The notes under the pieces: generated by a model | What the model saw: the letters and a program-made list of their open reading frames with translations, nothing else | Databases searched by the model: none | Told to the model about the DNA's origin: nothing | In this document: positions 43,435 through 51,723 of the stretch, piece by piece | Position numbering within the stretch: the stretch's first letter is position 1 | Layout: the number at the start of each line of letters is the position of its first letter | Origin: Saccharomonospora cyanea NA-134 | GTDB taxonomy: Bacteria; Actinomycetota; Actinomycetes; Mycobacteriales; Pseudonocardiaceae | NCBI RefSeq assembly: GCF_000244975.1 | Contig: NZ_CM001440.1 | Span: forward strand, 2,402,325 to 2,466,324 | DNA: 64,000 bases | Direction: 5' to 3' | Position numbers and translations under genes: made by a program

Positions 43435-44510
43435 ACCCGCCCTCGCATGACGAACTCGCCCGGTGTGGCCGGTGCGTCGAGCAGCGCGTCGACGCGGTGC
43501 CGGTCGGGGGAGCGGTGGCACACGGGGTCCGTGGCGGCGGCGTCACCGGTGAGTGCGAACGCCTGGCAGCGGCAGCCCCCGAAGTCGATCGTCCGGCGCT
43601 CGCAGCTGCGGCAGGGTTCCCGCATCCAGCCCTCGCCCCGGTAGGCGGTGAACGCGGGCGAGCGGTACCAAATGTCGGCGAGTGGCGTGTCACGCACGTT
43701 GTCGAACTCCAGTGTCGTGATCGCCGAGGCCGCCGGACAGGGCAGTGCGGTGCCGTCGGGAGCGATCGTGAGCTGGTGCGCGCCCCAGCCGCCCATGCAC
43801 GGTTTCGGGAACCTCTCGTAGTAGTCCGAGAGCACGTAGACGATCTCCATTCGGCCACGCAACCGCTCCGCCGCGTCCCGCACCACGGCCTCCGCCGCGG
43901 CGAGCTGCTCCCGGGTGGGGAGCAACGCGGGCTGGTTGAGCGCGGCCCAACCGTAGAACTGGGTGTTCGCCAGCTCGAGCCGGTCGGCCTCCATGCGCTC
44001 GGCCAGAGCGATGATCCCGGCCAGCTCGTCGTGGTTGGCACGGTGCAGCACCACGTTCACGCTGAGCGGCAGCCCCAGTTCACGGACGAGGCGCGCGGCG
44101 GCGAGTTTGTGGTCGTGGGCCTTCACCCCCGCGATCCGGTTGGCCAGGGCCGGAGTCGCGGCCTGCACCGACAGTTGCACGTGTGCGAGGCCACGGTCGA
44201 CGAGGTCGGTGAGTCGCTCGCGGGTCAACCCGAGTCCGCTGGTGACGAGGTTGACGTAGCAGCCGAGCCCGGCTGCCGTGCTCACCAGTTCCGGCAGGTC
44301 GCGGCGCGTCAGCGGTTCCCCTCCGGACAGGTGCACCTGGAGCACCCCGAGGTCGCGGGCCTGACCGAACACCGACGTCCATTCGGCGGTGCCGAGCTCG
44401 GAATCCCGCGCGGTGAGTTCGACGGGGTTCGAGCAGTACGGGCAGCTCAGTGGACAGCGGTGGGTCAGTTCCGCCAGCAGGCCGATCGGTGGGTTCGCGG
44501 TCACGTCCAC
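43431..44510 (-). CDS. pqqE: PQQ biosynthesis radical SAM enzyme PqqE
   Basis: 359 aa starting at GTG 44510. The radical SAM motif CxxxCxxC is C19, C23 and C26 (HRCPLSCPYCSNP), and the auxiliary cluster region is in the SPASM C-terminus (CRSCERRTIDFGGCRCQAFAL). LSGGEPLTRRDLPELV and YYERFPKPCMGGWGAHQL are conserved PqqE segments. The enzyme forms the Glu-Tyr carbon-carbon crosslink in PqqA bound by PqqD. It overlaps pqqD by 10 bp. Confidence 0.97.
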   Translation of the reverse strand: MDVTANPPIGLLAELTHRCPLSCPYCSNPVELTARDSELGTAEWTSVFGQARDLGVLQVHLSGGEPLTRRDLPELVSTAAGLGCYVNLVTSGLGLTRERLTDLVDRGLAHVQLSVQAATPALANRIAGVKAHDHKLAAARLVRELGLPLSVNVVLHRANHDELAGIIALAERMEADRLELANTQFYGWAALNQPALLPTREQLAAAEAVVRDAAERLRGRMEIVYVLSDYYERFPKPCMGGWGAHQLTIAPDGTALPCPAASAITTLEFDNVRDTPLADIWYRSPAFTAYRGEGWMREPCRSCERRTIDFGGCRCQAFALTGDAAATDPVCHRSPDRHRVDALLDAPATPGEFVMRGRV

Positions 44511-44764
44511 GCCACCACCCTGCGGTCGGCCAGCCGGTCGAGCACCGCGTGGACGTCTTCCGCGCGCACCCCCTCGTAACGCGAGCGCAGCGCCCCGACG
44601 ATGCTGTCGACGTCGATGGTTCCGTCGCAGTGCCGCAGCACCGCGGCCGCGGTGTCGTTGAGCACGAGCACTCCCTCCGGGAACAGCACGACGTGGCGTT
44701 CCCGTGTCCGGTCGTAGGTCAGCCGTACGCCCCGCCGCAGCGTGGGCCGTGCCCGCGGGTCCAC
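44501..44764 (-). CDS. pqqD: PQQ biosynthesis peptide chaperone PqqD
   Basis: 87 aa from GTG 44764 (GAGGAGGT site). RPTLRRGVRLTYDRTRERHVVLFPEG, then LNDTAAAVLRHCDGTIDVDSIV and the C-terminal DVHAVLDRLADRRVV are the PqqD/RRE winged-helix fold that holds the PqqA precursor for PqqE. It lies between pqqC and pqqE with 5-bp spacing and a 10-bp overlap, so expression is coupled. Confidence 0.95.
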   Translation of the reverse strand: MDPRARPTLRRGVRLTYDRTRERHVVLFPEGVLVLNDTAAAVLRHCDGTIDVDSIVGALRSRYEGVRAEDVHAVLDRLADRRVVAWT

Positions 44765-44769
44765 CGCGG

Positions 44770-45501
44770 CTACCTCCTCGCCGCGCTCTCGACGGCGTCC
44801 AGCAGCGCGTGCAGCACGTCGCACTTGAACGCGAGCGCCGCCACTGCGGCGTCCTGCTGCTCCTGTGTCACGCAGTGGCGCACGACGATGTCCAGTGTCT
44901 GCCTGCCCTCATCGCTGACGGCGTCGATGCGGTCGGTGAAGTAGGCCAGATCCTCGCGGCGGATCCACGGGTAGTGCGCGAGCATGTCACCGACACGCCG
45001 CCGCATGAGCGCGGGCGAGAACATCTCCGTCAACCCCGACGCGATCGCCTCCACCCAGGGGCGTGTCCTGGCGAAGGTCACGTAGGCGTCGACCGCGAAG
45101 CGGGCGCCGGGGGCCACGTGTCGCTCGTCGAGCACCTCCTCGCGTGAGAGCCCGACGGCTTCGCACAGGCGCAGCCACCGTGCGGTCCCGCCCTCGCCGT
45201 CGGTGCGTCCGTCGTGGTAGACGATGCGGTCGAGCCACAGACGGCGGATCTCGGGGACGGGACAGTTGCTGATGATCGCCGCGTCCTTCTGCGGCAGCAT
45301 GCGCTGGTAGTACCAGCGGTTGGCCGCCCACAGCCGGAGTTCCTCGCGGGTGAGGTCGCCGTCGTGCAGGCGCCGGTGGAACGGGTGCGAACTCCAGTAG
45401 CGGTGCTCCAGCCCTCTCAGCGCGGTGACGAAGTCCTGCTCCGGCAGCGGGGGAGCGGGGTGGGTCGGAGCCGGGGCGGCGATCGTGGGGGAAGACGGCA
45501 T
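44770..45501 (-). CDS. pqqC: Pyrroloquinoline-quinone synthase PqqC
   Basis: 243 aa. After a Pro/Ala-rich lead, LRGLEHRYWSSHPFHRRLHDGDLT, LWAANRWYYQRMLPQKDAAIISNCP and HYPWIRREDLAYFTDRI are the PqqC core. This cofactor-free oxidase closes the ring and performs the eight-electron oxidation in the last step of PQQ synthesis. Length is standard. It follows pqqA after a 72-bp gap containing a strong hairpin. Confidence 0.97.
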   Translation of the reverse strand: MPSSPTIAAPAPTHPAPPLPEQDFVTALRGLEHRYWSSHPFHRRLHDGDLTREELRLWAANRWYYQRMLPQKDAAIISNCPVPEIRRLWLDRIVYHDGRTDGEGGTARWLRLCEAVGLSREEVLDERHVAPGARFAVDAYVTFARTRPWVEAIASGLTEMFSPALMRRRVGDMLAHYPWIRREDLAYFTDRIDAVSDEGRQTLDIVVRHCVTQEQQDAAVAALAFKCDVLHALLDAVESAARR

Positions 45502-45533
45502 GGCGGTCTCCGGGGTCGCGGGGTGGGGACGGT

Positions 45534-45563
45534 GGTGGGGAGGCCGCGGCGTGCCTCCCCACC
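45534..45563 (-). promoter_or_regulatory. Hairpin between pqqA and pqqC
   Basis: GGTGGGGAGGC (45534-45544) pairs perfectly with GCCTCCCCACC (45553-45563), loop 8 nt, just after the pqqA stop. A partial terminator or RNA-stabilising stem here would let pqqA be made in excess over pqqCDEB, which suits a precursor peptide; this role is inferred. Confidence 0.6.
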
Positions 45564-45573
45564 GTCGTGGGCG

Positions 45574-45669
45574 TTACTCCATCCGACCGAAGTACGCCGT
45601 GACCTCCATGGGGGTGTCGTACTCCACGAAGTCGGGAGTCGTCCAGAGCTCCCTCTCGGTGTCCTGCAT
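45574..45669 (-). CDS. pqqA: PQQ precursor peptide PqqA
   Basis: 31 aa, MQDTERELWTTPDFVEYDTP followed by MEVTAYFGRME, start at 45669 with GGGAGG upstream. The core Glu and Tyr (E22 and Y26, spacing ExxxY) are those joined and converted to PQQ by PqqE, PqqB and PqqC; the flanking E-V-T-A-Y pattern is the family signature. At 96 bp it is too short for most automated ORF cut-offs. It is the first gene of the operon, in the order A-C-D-E-B. Confidence 0.95.
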   Translation of the reverse strand: MQDTERELWTTPDFVEYDTPMEVTAYFGRME

Positions 45670-45815
45670 GGTGTGCCTCCCTCGCGCTGCACGGCTGAGA
45701 TAGCGCTTTCACGCTAATTGATCACGTGGTGGCACACCAGGTGCGGAGCCGGAGATAGCCCACCTGGCCCAGCGATGCGGCCGATGCCACGGACCTGCGG
45801 ATCGCGGCGAATCCG

Positions 45816-45941
45816 GTGATTAGTCACTATGGACGATCTGGGCAAGTCCGCGTGCCCCGAAGGGGGCACGCGGACTTGACGTCCACCCACGCCGCGCCGA
45901 AGCTGTTGCCCGACGGTTCGGGAGGCGCGGTGACTGATCAC
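45816..45941. promoter_or_regulatory. Paired GTGA-N4-TCAC palindromes flanking a hairpin
   Basis: GTGATTAGTCAC (45816-45827) and GTGACTGATCAC (45930-45941) share the same GTGA...TCAC arms and lie 102 bp apart upstream of the MarR gene. They resemble paired operators for a dimeric regulator, possibly the MarR protein itself. The 15-bp hairpin lies between them. Confidence 0.4.
45844..45877. terminator. Perfect 15-bp hairpin with GAAG loop
   Basis: AAGTCCGCGTGCCCC (45844-45858) pairs exactly with GGGGCACGCGGACTT (45863-45877), four-base loop. Very stable, and placed between the divergent pqqA and marR genes, so it could insulate the two transcription units or mark the 3' end of an unseen transcript. 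Confidence 0.55.
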
Positions 45942-46059
45942 GAGGCCGGGCGGCCGCTGGTACGGCGGTGCCGCGGGAACCGGTGCCTGCGCCGGTCCGC
46001 CCGTCGTCGGCGGGCGGCGAACGTCCCGGGCCGTTCGGCCGGCGCGGTCGGGAGGACCC

Positions 46060-46533
46060 GTGGAGCGGGATAGGGCCGCGCCCCTGCCGTACGGCCGGTG
46101 CACGCCCGCGCACGACCGTGGCGGCAACTGTCTCACCGAGACCGCGCTGTACTGGCTCGTCCTGCTGGCCCGCCAGCGTCGCACCGAGCTGGCGCGAGAC
46201 CTCGCGGCCCTCGGGATGTACAGCGGCCAGGAGCAGGTGCTGCTCCAGCAGTGGGACGACCGGGGCTTCACGCAGTCGGAGCTGGCCGATCGCGTGCAGG
46301 CCGCGCCGGCGACGATCACCAGGATGCTCCAGCGCATGGAACGTGCGGGATTCGTCCAGCGGGAGCGCAGGCCGGGAGAACGGGGCAGCCGGGTGTTCCT
46401 CACCGACCACGGCTGGATGGCGCGCGCGACGGTGGAGGCGCTCTGGCTGCGGGCGGAGGAGCGGCTCGTGGCGAACCTGAGCGGATCGGAGTACGCGTCG
46501 TTGCGGTCGCTGCTCGCGAAGCTGGGCGATTGA
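46060..46533 (+). CDS. MarR-family transcriptional regulator
   Basis: 157 aa from GTG 46060 with GGGAGGA upstream. The winged HTH covers about 65-125: YSGQEQVLLQQWDDRGFTQSELADRVQAAPATITRMLQRME with the wing RERRPGERGSRVFL. An N-terminal extension of about 25 residues precedes the usual dimerisation helix (LYWLVLLARQRRTELARDL). It is divergent from the pqq operon across 390 bp; control of pqq genes is possible but not shown. Confidence 0.9.
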   Translation: MERDRAAPLPYGRCTPAHDRGGNCLTETALYWLVLLARQRRTELARDLAALGMYSGQEQVLLQQWDDRGFTQSELADRVQAAPATITRMLQRMERAGFVQRERRPGERGSRVFLTDHGWMARATVEALWLRAEERLVANLSGSEYASLRSLLAKLGD

Positions 46534-46893
46534 CGAACGACCCAGCGTGAACGAGATTCACCTCCGAGGACCCTCGGCTTCATTAGCTGGCTAAGTAAGT
46601 GGTCTCGACCGGAGTTATACTTGTTTGTCGTCTTCGGGTTTCTCATGACTCCGGGACTTCGGAAGCGTGTGAATGCAGATATCTGTTTCACGTTTCCCTG
46701 GTTCGGTCGCGGTTTTTCCGCCGACGGTTTTCGCAACAGGGCAAGGGGGACGCAAAGAATGGTCTCGACGAGATGTCTTGCCGTGCTGGGGACGGAGGCG
46801 AGGGCGGGACGGTCGTGCCTGCGCGGGCACCCCGGTGGACCTGGGGCCACGGTGGGCGGTGGTACGCGGCGACGCATCCACGAGGTGGTCTGA
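46534..46893. other. Intergenic region before the TetR gene
   Basis: 360 bp without a recognised gene. It contains the palindrome TTAGCTGGCTAA (46583-46594), a MarR-type half-site arrangement, and a comparatively AT-rich stretch (46610-46730). A 44-codon ORF (46759-46893) ends directly before the TetR start with AAGGGGG upstream but has no recognisable sequence features. Confidence 0.45.
46583..46594. promoter_or_regulatory. MarR-type palindrome TTAGC-TG-GCTAA
   Basis: Perfect inverted repeat with 5-bp arms and a 2-bp centre, matching the usual MarR operator pattern, located 50 bp after the MarR gene and 300 bp before the TetR gene. Confidence 0.45.
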
Positions 46894-47610
46894 ATGGATC
46901 CGCAACCGTTCCCGCCGCGCCCGCAATCCTCGGTCGCCCCGCACCCGGCCCGGCCCACCGCCGTGAAGAGACCCGCCTCGGATGCCTTCGAGGCCGTGCC
47001 ACCGCGCCACCGGCGCCCGCCGGGGCGGCCCCGTAGCGAATGGGCGAGTCGCGCGATCCTTCGCGCCGCGCTGGAGCTGCTGCAGGAAGGGGTCTCCGTC
47101 GACGCGCTCTCCGTGGAAGCCGTCGCCGCGAAGGCGGGTGTCGGCAAGGCGACGCTCTACCGGCGCTGGCCGAACAAGGAGGCGGTACTGCTCGATGCGC
47201 TGGAGTCGCTTGCCGAGCCGCCGGTCCGGGTCGCCGGCCTCGGCGTGCGCCGGGACCTGACGGCACTGGTGGAGGAACTCTGCCGGTGGGCTGCGGAGTC
47301 GCGGTCGGCGCGATTGCTGCCGCGCCTGATGGGCGTGCCCGAACTCCACGGGCACTACCTGCGGCTGGTGGTCGAGCCGCGCGTCGCGGCCATCCGCGAG
47401 GTGCTCGGCCGTGGTGACCGTCGCGGGGAGCTCACGGCGGACAGCGACGTCGAGACGCTGGTGACGATGATCGTCGGCTCGGTGCTCTCCCGTGTCGTGC
47501 TGGGAGAGGAGGAACCGGAGAGCTGCCACGGCGAGCGGGCCGCCCGCATCGTCGGTCATGTCCTCGCCGGACACGTCGTGGGTGAGCGAGTACTCGATGG
47601 GCCCGCCTGA
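46894..47610 (+). CDS. TetR-family transcriptional regulator
   Basis: 238 aa, unusually long N-terminal lead (about 45 residues, Pro/Arg-rich) before the TetR HTH: RAALELLQEGVSVDALSVEAVAAKAGVGKATLYRRWPNKEAVL (about 52-94). The C-terminal helical ligand domain is TetR_C-like (RSARLLPRLMGVPELHGHYL, VETLVTMIVGSVLSRVVLGE). The GAGGTGG site supports the ATG at 46894. Target genes are unknown. Confidence 0.9.
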   Translation: MDPQPFPPRPQSSVAPHPARPTAVKRPASDAFEAVPPRHRRPPGRPRSEWASRAILRAALELLQEGVSVDALSVEAVAAKAGVGKATLYRRWPNKEAVLLDALESLAEPPVRVAGLGVRRDLTALVEELCRWAAESRSARLLPRLMGVPELHGHYLRLVVEPRVAAIREVLGRGDRRGELTADSDVETLVTMIVGSVLSRVVLGEEEPESCHGERAARIVGHVLAGHVVGERVLDGPA

Positions 47611-47668
47611 CCTCCCGGGCCGACCGTATCGATCATGAGCGTCCACACGCGGCTGCTTGATCAGTAGC

Positions 47669-48124
47669 ATGCTGGACGTGCGCCAACGAACGGACGGGTT
47701 CCTTTCCCGTATCAACCTCGTCTCCCGGCGATTGCGCAGTGAGGCGCAGCGGCGACTGGTGCGGCACGGGGTGCATTCCGGACAGGAGTTCATTCTCGGT
47801 TGTCTGTGGGAACGCGATGGGCTGACTCCGGGTGAGATAGCGGCGCGGATCTCCGTCGAGGCTCCCACGGTGACCCGTGCGGTACGGCGCATGACCGACG
47901 CGGGGCTCGTGCGGGTGGAGGCCGACCGGGAGGATGGTCGTCGGGTGCGGGTGTGGTTGACGCGCAAGGGAGACGCGCTGCGGCGCGCCGTCCCGGAGGT
48001 CACCCGAGCTCTGGAGGCCGACGCGCTGACATTGCTGTCCGAGGACGAGCGGATTCAGTTGCTCGACATGCTCGACCGCATCGACCGGGCTCTGGCCTCG
48101 CGGCCGGACCGCGGCGAAATCTGA
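47669..48124 (+). CDS. MarR-family transcriptional regulator
   Basis: 151 aa from ATG 47669; TAGCAT at 47665-47670 followed 7 bp later by GTG 47678 also fits a leaderless start three codons further on. Winged HTH: HSGQEFILGCLWERDGLTPGEIAARISVEAPTVTRAVRRM with wing EADREDGRRVRVWL. Dimerisation helices flank it. It directly precedes the polyketide cluster on the same strand, but an intrinsic terminator separates them, so it may act on the cluster in trans. Confidence 0.88.
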   Translation: MLDVRQRTDGFLSRINLVSRRLRSEAQRRLVRHGVHSGQEFILGCLWERDGLTPGEIAARISVEAPTVTRAVRRMTDAGLVRVEADREDGRRVRVWLTRKGDALRRAVPEVTRALEADALTLLSEDERIQLLDMLDRIDRALASRPDRGEI

Positions 48125-48159
48125 TTCTCGCCGAGATTATTCCGGCGGCGGCGAGATCG

Positions 48160-48187
48160 ATACGGATCGATTCCGTATTCTTTTTTT
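48160..48187 (+). terminator. Classical intrinsic terminator with T tract
   Basis: ATACGGA (48160-48166) pairs with TCCGTAT (48172-48178) and is followed by TC and seven T residues. It ends the MarR transcript 35 bp after its stop. Stem and tail are AT-rich, which is rare in this genome. Confidence 0.8.
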
Positions 48188-48295
48188 GTGAATCGTTCCC
48201 GTTTCGTTCGAATATTCGTGTCCACCGTTTTCCGTATTGACTCCTGAAACGTTCGTGCGCGAGTCTGAAAAGGAAATAGCGGCGAGGGGATCACG

Positions 48296-48805
48296 ATGGC
48301 TCGTGTGGCAATCATTTTTTCCGGAGCGGGTGACATCGTCGAGTCCACGGTGGCGGCGGTGCACGCCGGTGCGCTCGCCGCGGGAGCCGACACCAGGCTG
48401 CGCAGGTTGCCAGAGAAGGACACAGCACCGCTGGACGAGACGCTCGAAGCCCTGGTGTGGGCGGACGGGGTCGTCCTGGGCGCGGCGGTTCGCGGCGGTT
48501 CGGTCACCGAACCCGTCCGGAGACTGGTCGGCACCGCGGCGCGGCTGCGTACGCGGGTACGTCTCGAGGGCAAGGTCGTCTCCGGCTTCACCGTCGTGGA
48601 CGGCAGCGATGCCGGCCCGGTGCACTCGCCGGAGCTCTACCAGAGCTTGTTCTCGTGGGGGTGTCTGCTCGTGGTGAGCGCGGGTGGTGCGGGGAAGGCC
48701 GACGTGCCGACCCCGGACGCGGCCGAGCAGCTCGGCCGTCGGGTCGCCGAGGTCGCCGCTTCCGTGCGGACACCACCGGGCCTCCCGCTCCGCCGGGCGA
48801 GCTGA
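48296..48805 (+). CDS. Flavodoxin/WrbA-like NAD(P)H-quinone reductase family protein
   Basis: 169 aa: MARVAIIFSGAGDIVESTVAAV (FMN phosphate loop), then ALVWADGVVLGAAVRGGSVTEPVRRLV and LFSWGCLLVVSAGG, a shortened flavodoxin fold. The FMN loop (SGAGDIVES) departs from the standard TGNT/TYS patterns. It is the first gene of the polyketide cluster, 48 bp ahead of the ABM gene, and could redox-tailor or protect quinone products; no direct evidence. Confidence 0.72.
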   Translation: MARVAIIFSGAGDIVESTVAAVHAGALAAGADTRLRRLPEKDTAPLDETLEALVWADGVVLGAAVRGGSVTEPVRRLVGTAARLRTRVRLEGKVVSGFTVVDGSDAGPVHSPELYQSLFSWGCLLVVSAGGAGKADVPTPDAAEQLGRRVAEVAASVRTPPGLPLRRAS

Positions 48806-48853
48806 GCGTGGCCATCCGTCCACAGTGTCCCGAATCCGACCGAAGGGGAGCAC

Positions 48854-49213
48854 ATGACCGACCGGGCCGGGTACCGCGTGCTGTTCCTGCTCACCCTGAA
48901 ACCGGGAGCAGAGAAGGAGTTCCTCGAAGCCTACGAGGCCGTGCGCTGGGCCGTGGCGAGCGTTCCCGGACACCTGGGCGATCAGGTGTGTCAGTCCACG
49001 GAAACCCCTGACGACTGGCTGATCACCAGCCAGTGGCGCAGTGCCGAGGATTTCCTGGCCTGGGAGAGCACGCCGGAACACCGCGAGCTGGCGGCACCCA
49101 TGATGGCGGCCGTCGCGCAGCGGCGATCCCTGCGCTACGTCGTACGGCGCGAGACCGTCCGCGAGGCACCCGGAGCCGGCTTTCGGGAAAGTCACCCAAC
49201 CGGGCCGCGCTGA
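48854..49213 (+). CDS. ABM-domain protein of the spore-pigment-type cluster
   Basis: 119 aa with GAAGGGGAG upstream. YRVLFLLTLKPGAEKEFLEAYEAVRW, then DQVCQSTETPDDWLITSQWRSAEDFLAWESTPEHREL is a dimeric alpha/beta ABM fold. Proteins of this size sit at this place in aromatic polyketide (whiE/cur-like) clusters and may oxidise the anthrone-type intermediate to a quinone; by family only. It is followed by the SchA/CurD gene at 16 bp. Confidence 0.82.
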   Translation: MTDRAGYRVLFLLTLKPGAEKEFLEAYEAVRWAVASVPGHLGDQVCQSTETPDDWLITSQWRSAEDFLAWESTPEHRELAAPMMAAVAQRRSLRYVVRRETVREAPGAGFRESHPTGPR

Positions 49214-49229
49214 CACGGAGGGAAGATCG

Positions 49230-49979
49230 ATGGAACGACATGCTCTGACGTTCCCGGTGCTACCGGGAAGCGAGGACCAGGTGCGCCGGGTACTAGCCGG
49301 CTACCCGCGGCCGGAGACCGAGATCGGCGGTGGTTGCCGACTGCTCGCGACGTCGGTGTTCCTGTGGGAGAACCACGTCGTGCGGGTGATCGACGTGGAG
49401 GGTCCGCTGCCGGTGGTGATGCGGCACCTGGCGAGTGATCCGGCGATTCGGAAGACCGAGGAGCAGCTCAACCCGCTGCTGGTCCGTCCTCGTGACTTCA
49501 GCGATCCGGAGTCCGTGAGCTGGTTCTTCCGCCGCGCCATGATGACGCGGGTGGTGCACCAGGAGGCCAGGCCGTACCGGCCCGGATCGGGTGCGGGCCG
49601 CACGCGTGTAGCCCTGCGCTACCCCGTCCGGCCCGGCAGGGGTGACGCGGCGGCGCAGATGTTCGAGTGGGGACAGTCCCTGCCGCTGGGCACCGCCCTG
49701 CGTACCGGCCTGGTGGGTACGACCGTGTTCCGCCACGGGGACCTCGTGATCCGGGTCCTCGACGTGGAGGGTGATCCCGACGAGGCGATCGACCGCCTCG
49801 GCCCGGCCGTCCTCGGGGGCCCCACCGCGAAGGCACTGACCGAGCTGCTGGAACCGGGTTGGAACCTCTCCACGGCCACCGGCCGCGCGAGGTTCCTCGC
49901 CGAGCAACGTCTGACGTTGGTGACCCACCGCGAGGCGGGTGACGCCGCGGAAGGCGCCGAGTTTCCGTCGTCGAGCTGA
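49230..49979 (+). CDS. SchA/CurD-like two-domain protein
   Basis: 249 aa. Two related halves are visible: [20 protein letters not shown]...[21 protein letters not shown] (1-110) and [20 protein letters not shown]...[22 protein letters not shown] (125-210). This internal duplication is the SchA/CurD-like domain, found in spore-pigment clusters (whiE ORF I, schA, curD). Its biochemical role is not established; it resembles doubled TcmI-like ferredoxin folds. The GGAGG-type site and tight spacing place it in the operon. Confidence 0.88.
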   Translation: MERHALTFPVLPGSEDQVRRVLAGYPRPETEIGGGCRLLATSVFLWENHVVRVIDVEGPLPVVMRHLASDPAIRKTEEQLNPLLVRPRDFSDPESVSWFFRRAMMTRVVHQEARPYRPGSGAGRTRVALRYPVRPGRGDAAAQMFEWGQSLPLGTALRTGLVGTTVFRHGDLVIRVLDVEGDPDEAIDRLGPAVLGGPTAKALTELLEPGWNLSTATGRARFLAEQRLTLVTHREAGDAAEGAEFPSSS

Positions 49980-49993
49980 TTGTGGGAGGCATC

Positions 49994-50458
49994 ATGGTGG
50001 ACACGGTCGAGGAGGGCCCCGCCGGCGTGCACGAACGCCCGGCCGACCGCCCGCTGTTTCGCGTTCACGAGTCGGACATCGCCGCGGACCGCCGCCGAGG
50101 TGGTGAGATCCGCACACTGCTCAGCCCGCGCAACGCGGGTTCGGTGTCCGGGTTCCTGGGGGTGGCACGGCTGGAGCCGGGGGAGCGCATCGCCGAGCAC
50201 TACCACCCGTACTCGGAGGAGTTCCTGTACGTGGCGGACGGCGAGTTGACGGTCGACCTCGACGGTGAGCCGTGGAACCTCGGTCGTGGGTCGGCGCTCC
50301 TCGTTCCTCCGGGTACCCGGCACCGGCTGCGCAACGTGGGGTCCGAACCCGCTCGCGTGGTCTTCCAACTCGGTCCTCTCGCGCCGCGTCCCGAACTCGG
50401 ACATGTGGACACCGAGGCGCCCGCCACGTCGGGTGTCGACACCGGAGGTGGCAGATGA
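49994..50458 (+). CDS. Cupin-domain polyketide-pathway protein (WhiE II/SchB type)
   Basis: 154 aa from ATG 49994 (GGGAGG site; GTG 49982 is less likely). Cupin motif 1 is [23 protein letters not shown] and motif 2 [12 protein letters not shown], with metal-binding His residues in both. Small cupins in this position (WhiE ORF II, SchB) are thought to help cyclise or stabilise the nascent polyketide. The stop overlaps the KS-alpha start (ATGA). Confidence 0.88.
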   Translation: MVDTVEEGPAGVHERPADRPLFRVHESDIAADRRRGGEIRTLLSPRNAGSVSGFLGVARLEPGERIAEHYHPYSEEFLYVADGELTVDLDGEPWNLGRGSALLVPPGTRHRLRNVGSEPARVVFQLGPLAPRPELGHVDTEAPATSGVDTGGGR

Positions 50459-51723
50459 CACGCCGGGTCGCCGTCACCGGCCTCGGTGTCGTGGCGCCGG
50501 GTGGGATCGGGGTGAAGGCCTTCTGGGACCTGCTCACCTCCGGCGCCACGGCGACGCGGGGCATCACGCTGTTCGACCCGCAGGGTTTCCGGTCGCGGAT
50601 CGCGGCGGAATGCGACTTCGACCCGATCGGCGAGGGCCTCACCTCCGCCGAGGTCGCCCGACTCGACCGGCACGTGCAGTTCGCGCTCGTGGCGGCACGC
50701 GAGGCGGTGGACGACTCCGGGCTCGAACTCGGCCCGGTGAACCCGTGGCGGATCGGGGTGAGCATGGGAACGGCCGTCGGCTCGACGATCCGGCTGGAGG
50801 AGGGGTACGTCCAGGTGTCCGGCGGCGGAGCGGAGTGGCTCGTCGATCCAGGCCGTGCCGACCCGTTCCTGTACCAGGCACTGGTACCCAGCACCCTCGC
50901 CGCGGAGGTCGCCGACGCCCACGGAGTGCGGGGGCCGGTGCGCACCATCTCGACTGGGTGCACGTCGGGGCTCGACGCCGTCGGCTACGGCGCGATGGCG
51001 ATCGAGGAGGGCGCCGCGGACGTGGTCATCGCGGGTGCGTCGGACGCACCGATCTCCCCGATCACGGTCGCCTGTTTCGACGCGATCAAGGCCACCAGCA
51101 CCCGCAACGACGAGCCGGAGGCGGCGAGCCGGCCGTTCGACGCACTGCGCGACGGTTTCGTGCTCGGCGAGGGTGCGGCGGTCCTCGTGCTGGAGGACCT
51201 GGAGCGGGCCCGCCGGCGGGGTGCTCGGGTGTACTGCGAGGTCGCCGGGTTCGCGACCTTCGGCAACGCCCACCACATGACCGGGCTGACCACCGAGGGC
51301 ATCGAGATGGCCAGGGCGATCACGACGGCGTTGCGGGCGGCGAAGGCGGCACCCGACGAGGTGGGCTACGTCAACGCGCACGGGTCGAGCACGAAGCAGA
51401 ACGACCGGCACGAGACCGCGGCGGTGAAGCGGGGTCTGGGCGAGCACGCGTACCGGACGCCCATGAGCTCGATCAAGTCGATGATCGGGCACTCCCTCGG
51501 CGCGATCGGCAGCCTCGAACTCGTCGCGTGCGTGCTCGCGATCGACACCAGTGTCGTGCCGCCCACGGCGAACTACGAGCACCGCGACCCGGAGTGCGAC
51601 CTGGACTACGTGCCGCGTGAGGCCCGCGAGCAGGGCGTCGACCTGGTGCTGAGCGTGGGCAGTGGGTTCGGGGGGTTCCAGTCGGCCGTGGTGCTGGACG
51701 CGGCGGGAAGGAGAGCGCGGTGA
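50455..51723 (+). CDS. Type II PKS ketosynthase alpha (spore-pigment type)
   Basis: 422 aa. The nucleophile is C169 in [17 protein letters not shown]; the His pair is in [15 protein letters not shown] and [14 protein letters not shown]. It condenses malonyl units on the ACP with the KS-beta partner to build an aromatic polyketide chain. The arrangement between a cupin and KS-beta with 4-bp overlaps on both sides is that of whiE, sch and cur clusters. Product chain length cannot be read from this subunit. Confidence 0.96.
   Translation: MTRRVAVTGLGVVAPGGIGVKAFWDLLTSGATATRGITLFDPQGFRSRIAAECDFDPIGEGLTSAEVARLDRHVQFALVAAREAVDDSGLELGPVNPWRIGVSMGTAVGSTIRLEEGYVQVSGGGAEWLVDPGRADPFLYQALVPSTLAAEVADAHGVRGPVRTISTGCTSGLDAVGYGAMAIEEGAADVVIAGASDAPISPITVACFDAIKATSTRNDEPEAASRPFDALRDGFVLGEGAAVLVLEDLERARRRGARVYCEVAGFATFGNAHHMTGLTTEGIEMARAITTALRAAKAAPDEVGYVNAHGSSTKQNDRHETAAVKRGLGEHAYRTPMSSIKSMIGHSLGAIGSLELVACVLAIDTSVVPPTANYEHRDPECDLDYVPREAREQGVDLVLSVGSGFGGFQSAVVLDAAGRRAR

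Larger units (their letters stand above)
45670..46059. other. Divergent region between pqqA and MarR gene
   Basis: About 390 bp with no convincing gene. It contains a perfect 15-bp hairpin (45844-45877) and two similar short palindromes, GTGATTAGTCAC and GTGACTGATCAC, listed separately. The pqqA promoter must lie at its left end. Confidence 0.55.

Noticed and set aside
43431-45669. Mycofactocin-type cluster instead of PQQ
   Set aside because: PqqC, the PqqB start motif and the ExxxY precursor are diagnostic for PQQ; no MftE, MftF or MftA-like Val-Tyr terminus is present.
45929-46073. 49-codon GTG ORF just before the MarR gene
   Set aside because: It has a GGGAGG-like site but the product is almost wholly Arg/Gly/Ala and overlaps the MarR start; it probably arises from base composition.
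46759-46893. 44-codon ORF directly before the TetR gene
   Set aside because: AAGGGGG precedes it, but the sequence is low-complexity with no recognisable feature; noted only in the intergenic entry.
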